64,000 nucleotides of DNA from Chelonoidis abingdonii (GCF_003597395.2 NC_133774.1:32089368-32153367); one strand, 5' to 3'. Shown: positions 9,452-23,310, numbered from the stretch's first letter. The notes: generated by a model not told the origin, from the sequence alone. Numbers and translations are program-made.

Positions 9452-12400
9452 GCTTTCTATTGAAATCCTATACAAATCACACTAATGCTCATTTCCAGGT
9501 AATACAATGCATACTATAATATAACCTGGCATTTCTTCGAACACCTTGTATTCATTATTACAGACGATAGCTTCCATGCTGTACTGTTTGTTTAGTTACA
9601 GTTGTCACCAAAACCTACTTAACATATAGTTAATGTATGTATTTTACTAATACCACGCTAACTCTTAAAAATGGAAGCTTAACTCAGCCACACATTTTTT
9701 TCATATAACATTTCACAACATGCTCCATATGCCAACATAACAAGACCCGTACTATTCATTTCTCCTGAAAATTTATATCGCAACTTTCTATGGGACTTAA
9801 CTTCAGCAGTACAAACTTCACAATGCAGTGTGACATGCCTCTTCCTTCATCTAGACTCTGTGATGATATTTTGGACCTTAATTTAAAACAGAAGCATAAA
9901 AATATTTCCATTAGTTCAGTCTATTGTGTGAAAAATCTATTTGGATCGGAGCGCTGTAGATTATGTGTGGAATGCTCTCACTCCTCTCCTTATTTCACAT
10001 AAAGGGAGGCCCTTTGCAAGCACGGAAAAAAATCAGAGTATCGGATAGAGTGTAAATTGTAACCTAGACTCTGATACTGCACCACACAGATGAACCTCTA
10101 TATCCATGTGGCGCCTGCACTACAAGTTATGTGATATTTACAAAGAAGGTCTTGGGCTATAAATTCCACAGTGCAGGGGCTACTACTACACATGTCTTGT
10201 GTGCCCAGAAAACAGACATGACCAGAAAAAAATTGTAAATCAATCATATAATTTTATCTAAACTGTTGTTGTATGATAGTAAAGATACATTATTAATTGA
10301 TAAGCTTGTGTAACCCTTTATAATGAATTATTCATTCTACTATATGAACTGTGTGTAAGGATATATAAGAACTGCTTGTTTGTGTTATTGCATATTTTAT
10401 TAGACAAATAAATTATGTAAAGAGAGCATGTTTTAAGGCATGAACACCTGCAGGTCAGAGTTAAGGTTGAGTGTCATTGATAACTGTAGCTGTGCAGGCC
10501 TTATGAAAGTTAAGTCCAAAGTGTGTCAAACTGAGCATGCAAAAGCAGAAGCTGGTCTTGAAAAAATTGGCCAAAGTGGTCTGTTTAGGCCAGAGAGTCA
10601 CTCATATGGCAGGGAACAGAAACAGGAATTATATATCTGATGAGCAAACTTTCCACAACAAAACCTGAATCCATGCAAAGTGTGGTCAGCTGCAGATTCC
10701 AACATGGAATCAAAAATAGACAAGTTTAATGTGAAATTTTTTGGACCCTGCAGACCTTTCACCAAAGTCGAAGCAAAAATGATCGGCCTCTACATATACA
10801 GTGAAATTGCTCTTTTTAAGGCTGAGATATCTTTGTAACAAAACTTGCCTTCTGGATTTTACAAATCCTCTTGAGCCCCAATCCTTACATACTCTTAGAA
10901 ACTTCTCTGCAATAGTTTGATCTTTGTCAAGTGACCAACTTTGCTTTGCTTCTAATCTTCACTGTATTGCATTCAAATGAACAAAAACCGTATCAAAGTC
11001 AAAGGAGGCAAAATCAATGACATGAAACCACCAAAAAGTTTAGAAGGACCCATATGACTCCAGCACAGAGCTTTTGTCTTATCTTCCAGTTACCTGCTCT
11101 GACCTCTAAACATCCTCCCTGATTTGAAAAAGGATAATGTACCTACGTACCTTCAGACTTACAGAATCAGCAACAATATGAGAGGCTGTCTCCTTTAGAA
11201 AATAGCATTATCTGAGTCAGCTATATTATTAAAGGTTGATTAATGGGAATGCCAGGGTGGGATTCAGGAATTGCCTTTGACAGGTCTGAAAGAGGATACT
11301 GGAACATTTCAAAAGCAAAGGAAAATATGCCTCGACAGATTAAAGAGCACGGTGTCATGCTTTACCTTCCTCAAACTACCCTTTATCAGATGGATTAATG
11401 TGTTACTACCATTTGAAAAGACAGACCAGTCCATGTGAGAGAAACAAAATAGCTCACTGAATCTGGTTTGACTTTAGCAGAGAAGGAATGGGAAACATTT
11501 ATTTCCCTTGTCAGTAGGCTGAAAGAAATAGACATCTTCTGGCGTGTGCCTTTATCTTAAATTAGCTTCATTAATACAAGGATCAAGTGGAAAAGTTACA
11601 AAATAGATTCTATAGCAGGATGTTGCTCAGAAGAGTGGCCTCTGAATGGATTGCATTAAAAGAGAGATTGAAATGATACAACTGTGGGTTACATAATGTT
11701 GGTTCCTTTTCTAAAGCTTATTTGCCATTTGGATTGAAGTCAATCACTTTTTTCATTGACTTTATTGGACCAAATGTCATCTGCTGCATACCTCTAGATG
11801 CTGATCAAATTAATTGCCCTGGAAGCTTGACACTTTTCATGTGTCTGCAACACTAGGTGTTTATAGCTCTACTGTCATAAAGGTAGAGTGGGCAAAGGTG
11901 CTTGGAAGGATTACATTTTAACTTGGTATTGTCTATTTCTTCCTCTAATCGTAAAATGACAGTCCCCACCCAACTGTGACCCCAATCTCATTAGAGTGAA
12001 ATGTGCAGAGGGGGACAGTTAATAAATAACATGACATGTTGTGATTGTGGGTCTTTTTTCTGTCGCTCCTGTTTAGCAAATAATAGGATAATATTTTAGA
12101 ATAGGATTGTCAAATATTATTTCCAAATCTGCTACAAATCTTGACTTCTACAGTCAGTACATTTTGAATAACTTAACTTTAATCTCTGGGGATCACTTAA
12201 TTTTTTGCATTAGTAGGAAATGTCACCAGAATTAAAATTTTTAGAAATAAACCTGACTATAATCCACCAAAATTAATTTTAAAAATAATTGTAGGTTAGG
12301 AAGCGGCTTTAATAGTCACCTGCTGAAGTGAAAGTGACAATTAACTTGACTGGCCAGATGTGAATGATTGACATTCAGATAGACCAGGTTATGGAACATC

Positions 12401-12960
12401 AGTTTCAGTTCAGAGGAATATCTTGCACAGCAGGATAATTTAGAGCTGATAGCATAAACTTTTAAGCTCAACTGTGATCCATTTATGCTATTTACTTGAT
12501 TTTGTGCAATACTTTAGACCTGCTTATGTATTTTATTGCAAACAAATAATCCAATATCACTTTCCATGGACAGACACCAATTTAAAACACTATTCATGTC
12601 ATAAATATACTAATGGTATCAGCTCTGTTTGCTTTTTAGGTTTAAAAATGTTATTAAAGAAAACACTGCATACATCGTGCAGTGCAACTGGGACAATGAT
12701 GTCTGCACCTAATAAAGAGAAATGAAGGAAAGAAAAATAGGTTGGCAAAATCATATAAAACAAAATATAATCTTTCTTTCTTCTCAGTCCACATGTCAAA
12801 CTCCCATATGTCAATGGATGTTGTACACACTGAAGTGGAACAGTGGGTGGCTCTTCATGTATAACCATGACAAGGTGGAAGGAGTGAAGGGAAAACACAG
12901 ATTTCTCCCCCCTCCCCCAGTGTCAGACTTGAAGAACTGAGGTTTATTAATAATCTCTAT
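9452..12960. other. Long stretch without recognisable repeats or exons
   Basis: No family I can name, no open frame above 100 codons and no RNA gene. The lack of young repeats over 3.5 kb is notable here, and 11.2-12.4 kb has AT-rich, non-repetitive sequence of the kind seen around conserved non-coding elements. That is an impression, not a measurement. Confidence 0.4.
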
Positions 12961-13170
12961 ATCAATTGTGGCCCCATAGGAGTTTAAGACCCCATTATGG
13001 TAGGCACTGTAGAAACACATAGTAAGGGACAATCCGCACCCAACAATTTTACAAACTAAACAGACAAGCATTGAGATGGATACAAAGGCATAGAGGAGTA
13101 AAGTGACTTGCCCCAGGTTACACAGCAATGAACAGAACCCTGACTCCCAATCTAGCCCTAGCCATTGGTC
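12961..13170 (+). repeat. MIR/CORE-SINE-like ancient retroposon
   Basis: Ordered words match the reptile form of this repeat: 'GGTAGGCACTGTAGAAACAC', then 'TAAACAGACAAGC', then 'AAGTGACTTGCCCCAGGTTA', and CACAGC. The 'gtgacttgccc.aggt.acacagc' block is the MIR core-tail motif. It is diverged, and the TSD is not recognisable. Confidence 0.65.
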
Positions 13171-15565
13171 CACACAGGGTCTCAGCTACAGATATTTAAT
13201 CTGCTTTTTAAAAGACTTTGAGAAGCATGGAGAAAAAGTTCTGTGACAGTGCTAAGTTGTTTGTGGTGGTGGTAACGATCCAAGCAGTCTCTTTTCTGGA
13301 AACACTAATCTCATCCCACCACAAAGACTGAATAGAGGTGTGTAGGAGAATGAATGTGGTGAGATTATGAGCCAAATGCAGATAATGATCTTCACCACAA
13401 CTAAAAGAGCAACCAGAAAACAACTCTGCAGCCCTCTCCATCCATTAAATGGGTATGCAATAGGGAATGGGGTGGGAAAGACAGCTTCAGGGATGGCTAA
13501 GAGAGAGTCACCGGTCAGCTGTGTAGCATAGCTTAACTTCACTATAAAGACCAATATAGACATTTGGCTTGAGGGAAGGGGTGATTCATGGATTGCAGGT
13601 ACAGATGTCATTAGATGCTACTGAAGGAGTTACAGAAAGATTCTTGTTGAAACACAATATAGTTTAACAGGGGTATAGGCACAATGTCCCATGTAACCTG
13701 AAATATTCATTATTGTTCCGTCTGAGTCCTGAACTTCTCATACTGAAACAACAAAACAAATAGGACTCTCTAGAGAAGTGTTGTTATAGTCTCTTTTGAC
13801 ACAAATTAAAGGAAGGTGTGTTCTGCATTTACTGTTTATCCTTATTTTTAAATATAGTTCTATCTTCTCAGTTCATTATTAGATGACCTCACAATTACTG
13901 TCCAGCACATATCACATAACTAACTACAGTATATACAAATTTTCAGCCCTAGGAAGGACTTTGTTTTTCTGGAAATTTTAAAATAATTGCCATTTGGGAG
14001 GATGGAGGTCAGTTTAGGAACTCAGTTTTGAGGAATGATTTTTAATGCTCCTATATTTTTAAAAATATTCTATTTATCTGAAGATGAAGCTCCCCATTGT
14101 AATGATTATCATTTTTTCTTTGATATTTACATGGCAATGACTTGTAAATCTGTTAAAACTTCCTAGATAAATAAATAGATTAAAATCATAGCAGATCATT
14201 AGCAGATGCCTCTCTTTGCCTCTTGAGGAGCTTGTGTTCTTACTGATTTTAGCAGAGACTGCAGGAGTTCTATCTCCACTTGTGTTTGATGCTAAGTGAC
14301 CTCTGAATTGTTTTGTTTAATGCAAGGAATTTTTTATAGTCCCATTAAGTGGTGATAAGGTTTACAATAGTTAAGACATTTGGACTTTGATATGGTACAT
14401 ATGCAAGACTCTCACCTCACAAATCAGCTGCCTGAATTGCTTAAGACAAGTTGGTCAAGGAGGTTATTTTAGAGTCTACTCCTTGGACAGAGAGCTGGCA
14501 ATCCTCCTAAATGTGAAAAGGCTCTCAGTCTTTCAGAGAGTATGTTGAAATATACTACGGGAGCATGTGAGAGGACTGGGTGGCCCAGGAGATATAGGGA
14601 ACAGAAGATGAAGTATTTCCCCTTTAAGTTGCTAGTTGAAATCCATTACAGGCATATAGGACTTTATCTGAAGCCCATTGAAGGCAATACAAATCTTTCA
14701 ATTGATTTCAATAGGTGTTGATCCATAGTAAAAAGTGATTGAAAGTATAGCACTATAACAGTTATATGATGTCCTGTGTACACTTGATTGCCAGTCTATA
14801 TTGTCTATGTGTGGATTGCTGATCTCAGTCTAATTCACGGTGGGGCTAGAGTCCACCCCACAAAAAAACATGACTACACTTGGCACTCTCCTGGAGAAAT
14901 TTTAGGGGTCATGCTAAGGGCCACATTTCCTCTGTTCCTACACCATGTAATCCTACTGAAGTTAGTGGAATTGAATGTAGGCAGAAATGAGCCCTAGGAA
15001 TTGAATAGAAACTTGAACTGTGCTCCTTCCTTGGGAAAAATTCTACATAATAATTTAATAAAAATTGATATTGATACACCCATGGCAGAATTCCATAAAA
15101 TGGTTTCAAAACAAACTACAGAAAGCAGAACATTCTATATTAAATGCAATAGGATTCTTAGTCTAAAGAACCGTGTTGGTTTCATTCCTACTGCATTTGA
15201 TAGGATCTTTTCATAAGTATTAGAGGCAGAACTTGTATTATCAGTGCCTATGCTGAACTTATTATGCTAGATCCTGAGATCAGTTTGTTCTCAGTCCTTC
15301 CTCAGGCACAAAGCTACTGAATAAAACTCTAGGGTGAAATTGCCTCCACCTGAAACCATCCAGGGAGAGGGAAAAGGAAGGATGGAATCTCTGAGGGTCC
15401 CATTGTAGTTCCCCATGTCAGTCCATCAGATATTCTCCCTTCTTGGAACAGACGGGGGTTCACTGCTATGGTGCCATTGTCCTGATGGTACCAAATGCAG
15501 CTAGTCTCAATGGTTCCTCCATTCCTCCTTCTTTCCCTGACCCTCCTACATTCTCCATTGTATTA
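13171..15565. other. Mostly unassigned sequence
   Basis: About 14670-14725 carries a weak fold-back ('AGCCCATTGAAGGCAATACA' facing 'ATTGATTTCAATAGG') of a palindromic repeat common in reptiles. No exon or RNA gene is apparent; overlapping short ORFs on opposite strands are chance frames. Confidence 0.4.
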
Positions 15566-15870
15566 TAGAATCACAGAGTTTAAGGCAAGAAGGGAGCAAC
15601 ACCTCATCTAGTGTGATCTACTGTACAACACAGGCACCAATGCCATCCAGCCACCTACACACTAAAACCAACAGCTGAAATTAGAGCAAAATATTACAGT
15701 CCACAGGACTCTAGATTATTACGTGCCACAGGCAGAGAACAGGAGGGACTGAGGGGCACCAGAGCCCAAGGACTCCGCAGTGATGTGTGCTTCTGGAGAG
15801 AAGGAGGATAAGAGAGGATCTGCCATGGGTATCTTCAGAAAATGGGGAATAAGGAACACTGCAACAGATG
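15566..15870 (-). mobile_element. Probable CR1-type LINE 3' region, inverted
   Basis: Begins near 15566 with TATAGAATCACAGAGTTTAAGG and continues 'AGAAGGGAGCAACACCTCAT', reading like the reverse complement of the CR1 3' tail (pattern 'agaatcatagagtttaagg.cagaaggga..at..tctagt'). Downstream are words such as 'GACTCTAGATTATTACGTGC' and 'ACTCCGCAGTGATGTGTGCT' that I associate with the same 3' UTR. Diverged; family and outer edge are uncertain. Confidence 0.55.
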
Positions 15871-16452
15871 TTATGTTTGTTTAAAGAAATGAAGAAGAGG
15901 GAATTTGGCTGGGGCTTTAACCCTCACTACCCTGAACCATTTGATCCTCCTTTGGATTGAAAATGCATGACCAGATTATCATAGGTTTGTAAGGAACTCT
16001 TACTTCACAATGCTATTCTACAGGCCAATATCAAGGGGTATATGATAGCATGGGAACAGGGTTCAAAGGAGAAAAATTATCTTATAGAAAACAAATCACA
16101 GACATGTTAAAAATATAACAGATTAGATTATCTCAGTGGACAGAATATGGGAAAGTGACAGGAAAATTAATAAGAAAAAAAAGGTTTGAATTGTGGTCAC
16201 CCAGATACAATTTCAGAGAAGTTTCTGAATTTTTCAGACCCTGTGCCACAAAGACATTTCACTTAGCATGTTGATTGGGTCTGCTCTGGAAAACTTGAAT
16301 TCTGATGTGCTGTAAAAGAAGAAAATGGAAATATTTAAAGCTGAATTAGAATCATTAAAGAATTGACAAGAAAGAAGGCTGCTAGATCTTCCAGTGGTTT
16401 TAGTGCATTTATAGTCTAATCTTCTCAAATTGCCTTTATACATTATAGGAAC
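15871..16452. other. Unassigned sequence
   Basis: No recognised repeat or exon before the hairpin. Confidence 0.4.
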
Positions 16453-16582
16453 TCTTCTTTTGAGCATGGTAGTATTTTTTATGACCCATGTATATGTTAT
16501 ATACAGACACATATATATACACATATGTATAAAGTTAACATATACATGGGTCGTAGCAAATACCACCATGCTCAAAAGAAGA
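16453..16582. repeat. 130-bp near-perfect inverted repeat (hairpin)
   Basis: The left arm 16453-16500 and right arm 16535-16582 are 48 bp each and complementary at 43 positions; the outer 18 bp (TCTTCTTTTGAGCATGGT) pair perfectly. The spacer is 34 bp of alternating AT/AC sequence. In a plus-strand transcript two of the mismatches would be G-U wobbles. No TSD is obvious. It may be a MITE of unknown family or a hairpin-forming locus. The minus-strand ORF across it is a by-product of the palindrome. Confidence 0.9.
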
Positions 16583-19500
16583 TATATATGGTGAATGGTT
16601 TAGTTTCCTATAGAGACCACCATTTTGCCTAAGGATACTCTATACAATTTAACAAAAGTATTAGAAATAAGATCTTGTTATGCAAAACTGAGCTAAGCAG
16701 GATCTAATGAGTTTATCAAATGATGTGGTGTGTTTGATCAAGGCCCAGATCTTGCAATGAATTGTTAGCAGCCACCTTCCTGTATCTGTGCAGTGCCCCA
16801 TTGATATCGGAGAAGCTCAGTACAAGCAAAGGAGTTTGGCCACGTGCTTCTCTGCAAAATTGAAGCTTTGTGTATATGGGTTTGTTGTGGTTTGGGTCCC
16901 GATGGCTCCCCCACTTCTAGGGAGTTTCTGGCACTCATGTAAGCCTCCTAAACAGAAGAGTCATGCACCGTCTATCTGCAAGCAATGCCAACTCTGGAGG
17001 GGGAATAAACTGAGATAACTTGGCTCCATTCAGGGCTGATTGGCGAGTGAGGAGAATGGAGCTCTGCCTCTCTGCCTAAAGGGAGATTTGCCTGCAGAGT
17101 TGCTGAGAGAAGGGTCAATTAGCTGGAGTAGCCACAAGGGAAGATCAGTTAAACCCCAAGGAGTGAGCGACACAGAAATCACTTTGGGGCTAAGACTCTT
17201 CAAACCACCCCTCCCCCGAAAAGAAATCAAACTGAAGGGACAATTAGTTAGTGGATGGGAGTGCCCCTCAGTGGACACCAGAAAGAGAGACTTCTTCTAC
17301 TTTGGGAGACCTGTGGAAGCACTGGGGCACCTAGAAGATTGACAAGGCAGAGCTGCTTCAGACACACCACTATAGGGCTCTTGGGAGTTTTAACTCAGCC
17401 CATTCAACTCCTGAATTGTACCTGGTCTAATTACTTGGTGCTGCAAAAGCATTGACCACTGTGGGTTGGGATATTTTCCTAGGAAGTCTCAAAAAGTCCT
17501 ATGATGTGGAAGCTGGTCAATTGAATTTACACTTGAAGATAAAGAGAAGCTAAAGATAACAATTTCAAAAGAGCGTGGAACGGTTCCAAGCTTTAAGGCC
17601 TATGCTTATATATAATCCCTAAAGCAGGAGATATTTATAGAGATTTGCTTTTATAGCTGGCTATTGCCCCTGTACTATGAATATCTTTATAAAACTAGGG
17701 CGTTCTTCCTAGTGCATTCTATATATCTTTATATAGGCTTCCTTATGAAGGCTTTATTGGCAGACCTCATTAATGTTTAGAAAGAGTATACCACAGAATC
17801 ACAAATGGGATAGATATACAAGGTGTTGGAGAGAAGACATGTAACAGTGAAGATTTTTGGGCTGTGATCCACAAAAAAGCTGCTTTCTCAGTTATTATGC
17901 GCTTGATGTAATGGACTGAAACTAGTTGCAGAAGTCAACCGTCACTCCAGCCATATTGAATTTTATTAATTCTTATCTAGTTTTATCCACCTGGAGCCAC
18001 GGGTCTGGAGAGAGAGGAATTCTCACACAGTTAGTGGTTTTGCCTAAATCTCCAAGCTCTATGGAAATGAACAAATGTTTATCTATTTGAAATAACTGAA
18101 GAGCATCTAGTAATGCATCTTAGATTACACTAATTGGCCATTCTTCCGAAAGGTCATTTATCTGGTTATTAAAACGAAACTGAATGAACTACTGCTGTTG
18201 GCAGTTTACTGTGGAATAATGTTGTTCTAGGAAGCAAGACAAGACTCCCACTATGGATGATAAATGTGCTTAGAAAAAACAAAACAAAAATCTAAAGAGC
18301 CTTTCCATGGAAAAAGTGTCACTGTAGTTTAAAGTCAGATGGGGTAACTATTTAACAATATGGTTACTCATTTATTATATTTTATGGCCCTTCTAATCCC
18401 AAGTTTTTGCAGCTAGGCAGTCTGAGAAATTTTAATTGGCTCTATGCTTTTGCAAGTTGAGTGGTATATTTATGTTCTATACTCCATGGAAAAATGTTGC
18501 CAGAGATTGACGTACCAAATGATATTCTGTTGTGAGGACTCAATCTCTGGGCTGGCCTCATCTAGTTTACTTGTATGTTGGAATATGATTAGGATTAGTT
18601 GGGAAATACAAACCCTTTGATATTTAAGGAGAACCCTCCTTGGCCACCACCATTTATACAAGGTTGGTCTTTCAAGAGTATCTGAGTGATAGGGAAGATA
18701 GATGCTGTCTCTGAGAGGGAGAAAGAGGTATCAGGCAAGTGGTATAGATTTTATACATGCCTATTCTTCTGATCCTGGCATTAGATCCCTAGAGTGGAGT
18801 TCCATGAACAAGGCGAGCTGGAACTCTCTTGTCCTCTCAGTAACAAAGGACAAAGCTGGTTGTCGGTAGCTCTCACTCAATCTCTTTCAGATCCAGGAGT
18901 GAAGAGTAGCCTATTATGGCAGCTGTATTTACATCCTTAGTTACCAGAAAGCCTTAATGGTTTGTGTAAACATCACCTTTTCCACAGAGCAGAGACACAG
19001 ACCTGGGAAGAGGGAGACTGACTGGGCAGTCTACACTGGAAGGAGCAGGCAAGTAAGCCCATTTTTCTCATGTTTTATTTTGTAACTTTCTTTGTAATGA
19101 AGTTGGGGCAGGCATCTCCAAAGTGTGTCTGGAACAGCCGCAACATCCTGTGTGGTTTGTTCTTTTTGGGGAAGGTTATAATAAAGTTAGTTCATCTTTT
19201 CTGCCAACAGGTTCCAAGGGCTTACTCTTTTGCTGGTTGGCCCATGACAAGTGGTGTGGTCATCATGAGTGTGAATCCCCTTTTGCCTAATGGGGCAAGT
19301 GGAGGATTTGATTAAATATATTGCTTAGCAGCAGCAAGCCCAAGTGGCTGCATATCAGGGGTTTGTGAAGGAAGACCTGGATGGACAGGGCAAGTAATAC
19401 TGAGCATGCTGAGGCATTGCTAGAAAATGGTAAGGGAAGATAACTTCAAATGGGCACACAACTCCAGTTGGAAGCAAGTGAAAATGAGCCAGCTGGATCT

Positions 19501-20959
19501 TATGAGAACATTGGAGCTTTTGAGTCCATGGTCAGATCATGGTCCATCTTGCCCAGTATCCTGTCTCTGACAGTGCTCTTTCTCAAAGGAGGAGCTTTGA
19601 GCAATGGTCCAGTGGGTTCCATAGCAGATAGAGAAGACAGTAATAAATAGTGGCCTGATCCTGTTTACTCTAAACTCAGTGGCAGGTCTACCTCTGACTT
19701 CAGTGGCAGCAGAATGAATCCCAATGCTACTGAGACAAGACTGTGAAGATAAAAAAGCAGGTGTCAGTGCTTTGAGGAAGGAGGTTTGAGTATCTTGCAA
19801 TGTGGGGTTTTTGCTCCTGTTGATGTCAGTGTCAGTCACCGTGAGGGATATGGGGTTGTCTGTTGGCTGCTGCCATAGGGAGGAGTTCCGTTTTGCCAGT
19901 CTGACCATAGTATCAGGATAATGTCCGCTCCCAGAGCACTAGAGCCTCCATTCAATTTGAGAGCAAGTACAAAGGAAAGAATGTTCCCGACGTGATATTC
20001 ATAAAATCATCAATGGACCAGGTGCCTTTCCAGTATAGACGGATAACTTAAACTCTATGTTTATCTGATTAACCGATGATAAAACAATAGTCAAGAAATT
20101 TCAGAGTTACTCCTGTAATATAAGCCTGGCCACATTGAATTTACATAATATTTTCTATTCTTGTTTTATGCATTATACAGGTAAATTTCAGGGTACATCC
20201 ATACATAACAATGGAGTACATTATGTAATGCCATAAAATAGCTACAGTAAGATATGCAATGCAGCTGAGTTGTATGTGTGGGAGGAATTGTGTGTGAATC
20301 TGTGTCTGTACCGTACAGACCTGGAGTGGGCTGCAGAGCTAGCAGGCCTCACTGGCCAGTCTTTGTCTTGGGCCCTGGGTCCACTCCACATTAAACTAAG
20401 CATGTCCCTGGTTGGTTTGTTCCCCTTATCTTGGGATGCTACTGTGCTGAGTTGTCCCCTGAAGCCTAGGCAGGAACTGCTTCCTGTGGTTCAGTGAGAT
20501 GGATTCATTTCCTGTGCTGTTTGCTGCCCTAGATCCTTTGATATTCTGGGCCTCTGTCCTCACCATTTTCTCCCCATAGATCCCATAGAAATGGCTCTAT
20601 TAGGCCTCTTTATCTCCCACATCATCTCTCCAGATGCATGCTACAACAGTGGCCTTTTCTCTTCCTCTCCACCTCCACAGCCACAGGAACGGCTCCTTTT
20701 TGGGAATTCAGAGAAAGATGCATGTGGCAGACTGGGTGTCCATGGTTGGCTGGCTGGTTGAGGCAGACATAAGTGAAGGAATGAATAACTGGTTATGTGA
20801 GGAAGTGGAAGGAGGTGAGAAGGAGAGGGTTGGTGGAAAAGAAGGGATAGAATGGGGAGAACTGGGAAACAGCAGTAAGGAATATAACCCGCATCATGTG
20901 ATCTGCAGGTCATCCCAACTTTATGCTAATTTGAAACTCATTCACTCAAGACATTCTTC
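16583..20959. other. Mostly unassigned sequence
   Basis: 16990-17460 is locally GC-richer and has overlapping ORFs on both strands (17040-17342 plus, 17030-17278 minus), with no protein family I know. The remainder is AT-rich without recognisable repeats, exons or RNA genes. Confidence 0.4.
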
Positions 20960-21065
20960 ATTATTTATTATTATCATGGTAGCACCTAGAGTTCCTGGCC
21001 CCATTGTGATAGGCGCTTTACAAATATAACAAGATGATACTCACTGCACCAAAAATCTTACCATC
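20960..21065 (+). repeat. Ancient SINE-like fragment (same family as 12961-13170)
   Basis: Words 'GGTAGCACCTAGAGTTCCTG', 'CCCCATTGTGATAGGCGCTT' and TACAAATATAACAAGATG match the 5' part of the reptile MIR/CORE-like retroposon (pattern 'attgtg.taggcgct.tacaaa'). The core and tail are missing. Confidence 0.6.
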
Positions 21066-23310
21066 TAAGTAATGTCATGGACTTTGTGCACTCCTGGGCT
21101 GCTCAGTAAACATTGCTTGGGCTGCTTGAGTCTGCCAGTCCAGCTCTGCATATGTAAATAATGAGAAATGATGGTGTATAAGCATTATAGTGAATGAGAA
21201 TTTACAGAGCTTCCCATAAATACAAAGATCAATTATCATTCTAGGGCAGATAATTATACAATATGTGTGGTTTATGCAGTAGCAGATTTATTTTGTTTTT
21301 GGTTGATAATTCATAATGGGAACCAGAAATCGGCTCCTAAAGTTAATACTGAAAAACTTGTCAATATAAGTAATTAAATGAGGTGAAAGATTAGAAAATA
21401 GTTTATGAGAGCAATTCATTATTCAACTGGTTATTACACAGCAATTCTTTCCCCTCTGCCTCCACGTTGCTGTATAAATTGTGTGTGAAACTGCACAATA
21501 TCTGTCCTATTATTGTTTGACTTTATTTCATGTATGACTGCAATAATGTCTTCGTTTCCATCAGACTTTAAGCCTCAAACTTCAATAGACTGAAATTGCT
21601 TAGAAGGTCATGAAGATGAGCTCTTGATGCAGAGGTCATTGCAGTATTGCTGCCTGCCCGTGGCAGCTTTTGTTTCTTAGCTGCTTTTTCTAAATGGCAA
21701 AACAAATCTAGAAGAAATAATGCATGGGGAGGAGGGAGAGATTTATGTTTTTAACTTCTGTCTTAAGCCTACTCCTTCTCATTCCTCTAGATCAGTACCA
21801 TACCCACTCAGAACACACTTAAAGAGGTGAAAAGAGCACGACATCATCACCAAACCTCAGGAATTTTTATAGTAACTAATCTATGAAAACCATAAACAGT
21901 TGACTCTCACATTTTATTTAAACTCTTGTAAAATGTGCCAAATTAAAGTTTGGGAGATTTATTTACAAAGGAGAAAAGAAAACTTGATTCACAATCCCAG
22001 TGGTTGAAGGCCTTAATATGCTGAGCCCATTATTAAACTTACAAGTATAAAACCTAAGTCTAAAGCCTGGATGATACTATGGGTTTATATTTCCACCTTG
22101 CTAATGGAATACCATTAAGTGCTCGTTACAAGATACCAATATTGGATCAGCAGACAATGGGGAGCTGAGAATTTCTGTAAGGATCCTACTTTTGTTGAAG
22201 ATATTCCTTTTACACCAAGTAAGGGACAGTGATATTGTAAGAGAAATGCTCACATTTTGCATACATATCATAGCACTCCAAAACCACTAATCACTTTTGA
22301 AAATGCAGGAAAATATTTATCACCTCAGACCCCTCCCTCTGATTCAGCAGGCGTGGCAAAGAGATTTTGGGCAGGTGGGAGAAGTAGTTTGCATGTGGCA
22401 CCTTGAATAATTTCCAAATAGGAGGGCTTTTCAAGGAAGTAGATTTGTCTCAACCAGTTCTCAAATTTGTTCAGCTCTTTTTCTCTCCCTTCAATAGACC
22501 CTGGTCCTCCTCACTTATCATTGTCTATTGTGGGACATGCCCAGTAGTTTGGTAACTTTTCACTTTTGTGGTGTCTCTACTTTCCCCAATACCTATTCTT
22601 CACAGAGTAACCTCTACTGAATGTTTTGAGAAAGTGATGGGGGTGGGGCAGCTAGTGCACCTGCCCTCTGTAAAATCTTTTGGTCAGGTATTTTCTAGGG
22701 GTCATAAAGCATGCCCACTTCCTACCCCTTTTTGCAGCAACAGGGCCAAATAGGCTCTTCCAGTCCTGCTGTTGCTTTTAATAGTACTTACCCTCCATCC
22801 TTACCCCCCCCCCGATGCCCCAATATTGAGCCTTAATTTTTTTTTTAAACTTCATCCCATTTCTCCTGGTAATTTCCCTCAGATCATCCAAAATAATTCC
22901 ACTCTCCCCTTGATGTCTATGCCCTATGGATCATTGTAAACAGTTAGCATGTCCCCATTAGTCATCATTTGGCCCATTTACAGCATGCATATTTAGTTTT
23001 TAAACTTTCAGTCAGTCTTTCTGGTTCTTTAGGCATGAGACCAATGGCAGGATGATTTCAGCCACCAATGAAGTGTAATAATTACTCTGATATATGCTTC
23101 TTAGTTAAGGTAATTGTAATTGGCATGAACAATAAGGTTCTAATGAAACAGGGGTTAATGCTCTATATAAATTATGAGGAAACTGTCTCTTTAGCTGGGC
23201 TTTGCTAAGGCATCACTGTGGAGGGCTTGCATAGCTGAGCTATGCTCCTCCTTTAGTCCTGCACTCCAAGACTTTCACTATGCTGTAGTAGTGTCCACAT
23301 GGAATGTTAC
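21066..23310. other. Unassigned sequence, partly conserved-element-like
   Basis: 21400-21760 and 23030-23170 are non-repetitive AT-rich blocks with homeodomain-type TAAT cores and no coding frame, suggestive of conserved non-coding DNA. A C-run lies at about 22804-22813 and a T-run at 22839-22848. No exon or RNA gene found. Confidence 0.4.

Noticed and set aside
12961..13170. Considered as a tRNA-derived gene
   Set aside because: No tRNA-like head or A/B boxes visible; the core and tail match MIR/CORE-like retroposons instead.
19537..19908. 123-codon minus-strand ORF
   Set aside because: No family match, no repeat support, and length is within chance for 64 kb of six-frame translation.
20634..21029. 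131-codon plus-strand ORF
   Set aside because: Its end overlaps an ancient SINE-like fragment, the sequence has no family resemblance, and a minus-strand ORF covers the same bases.
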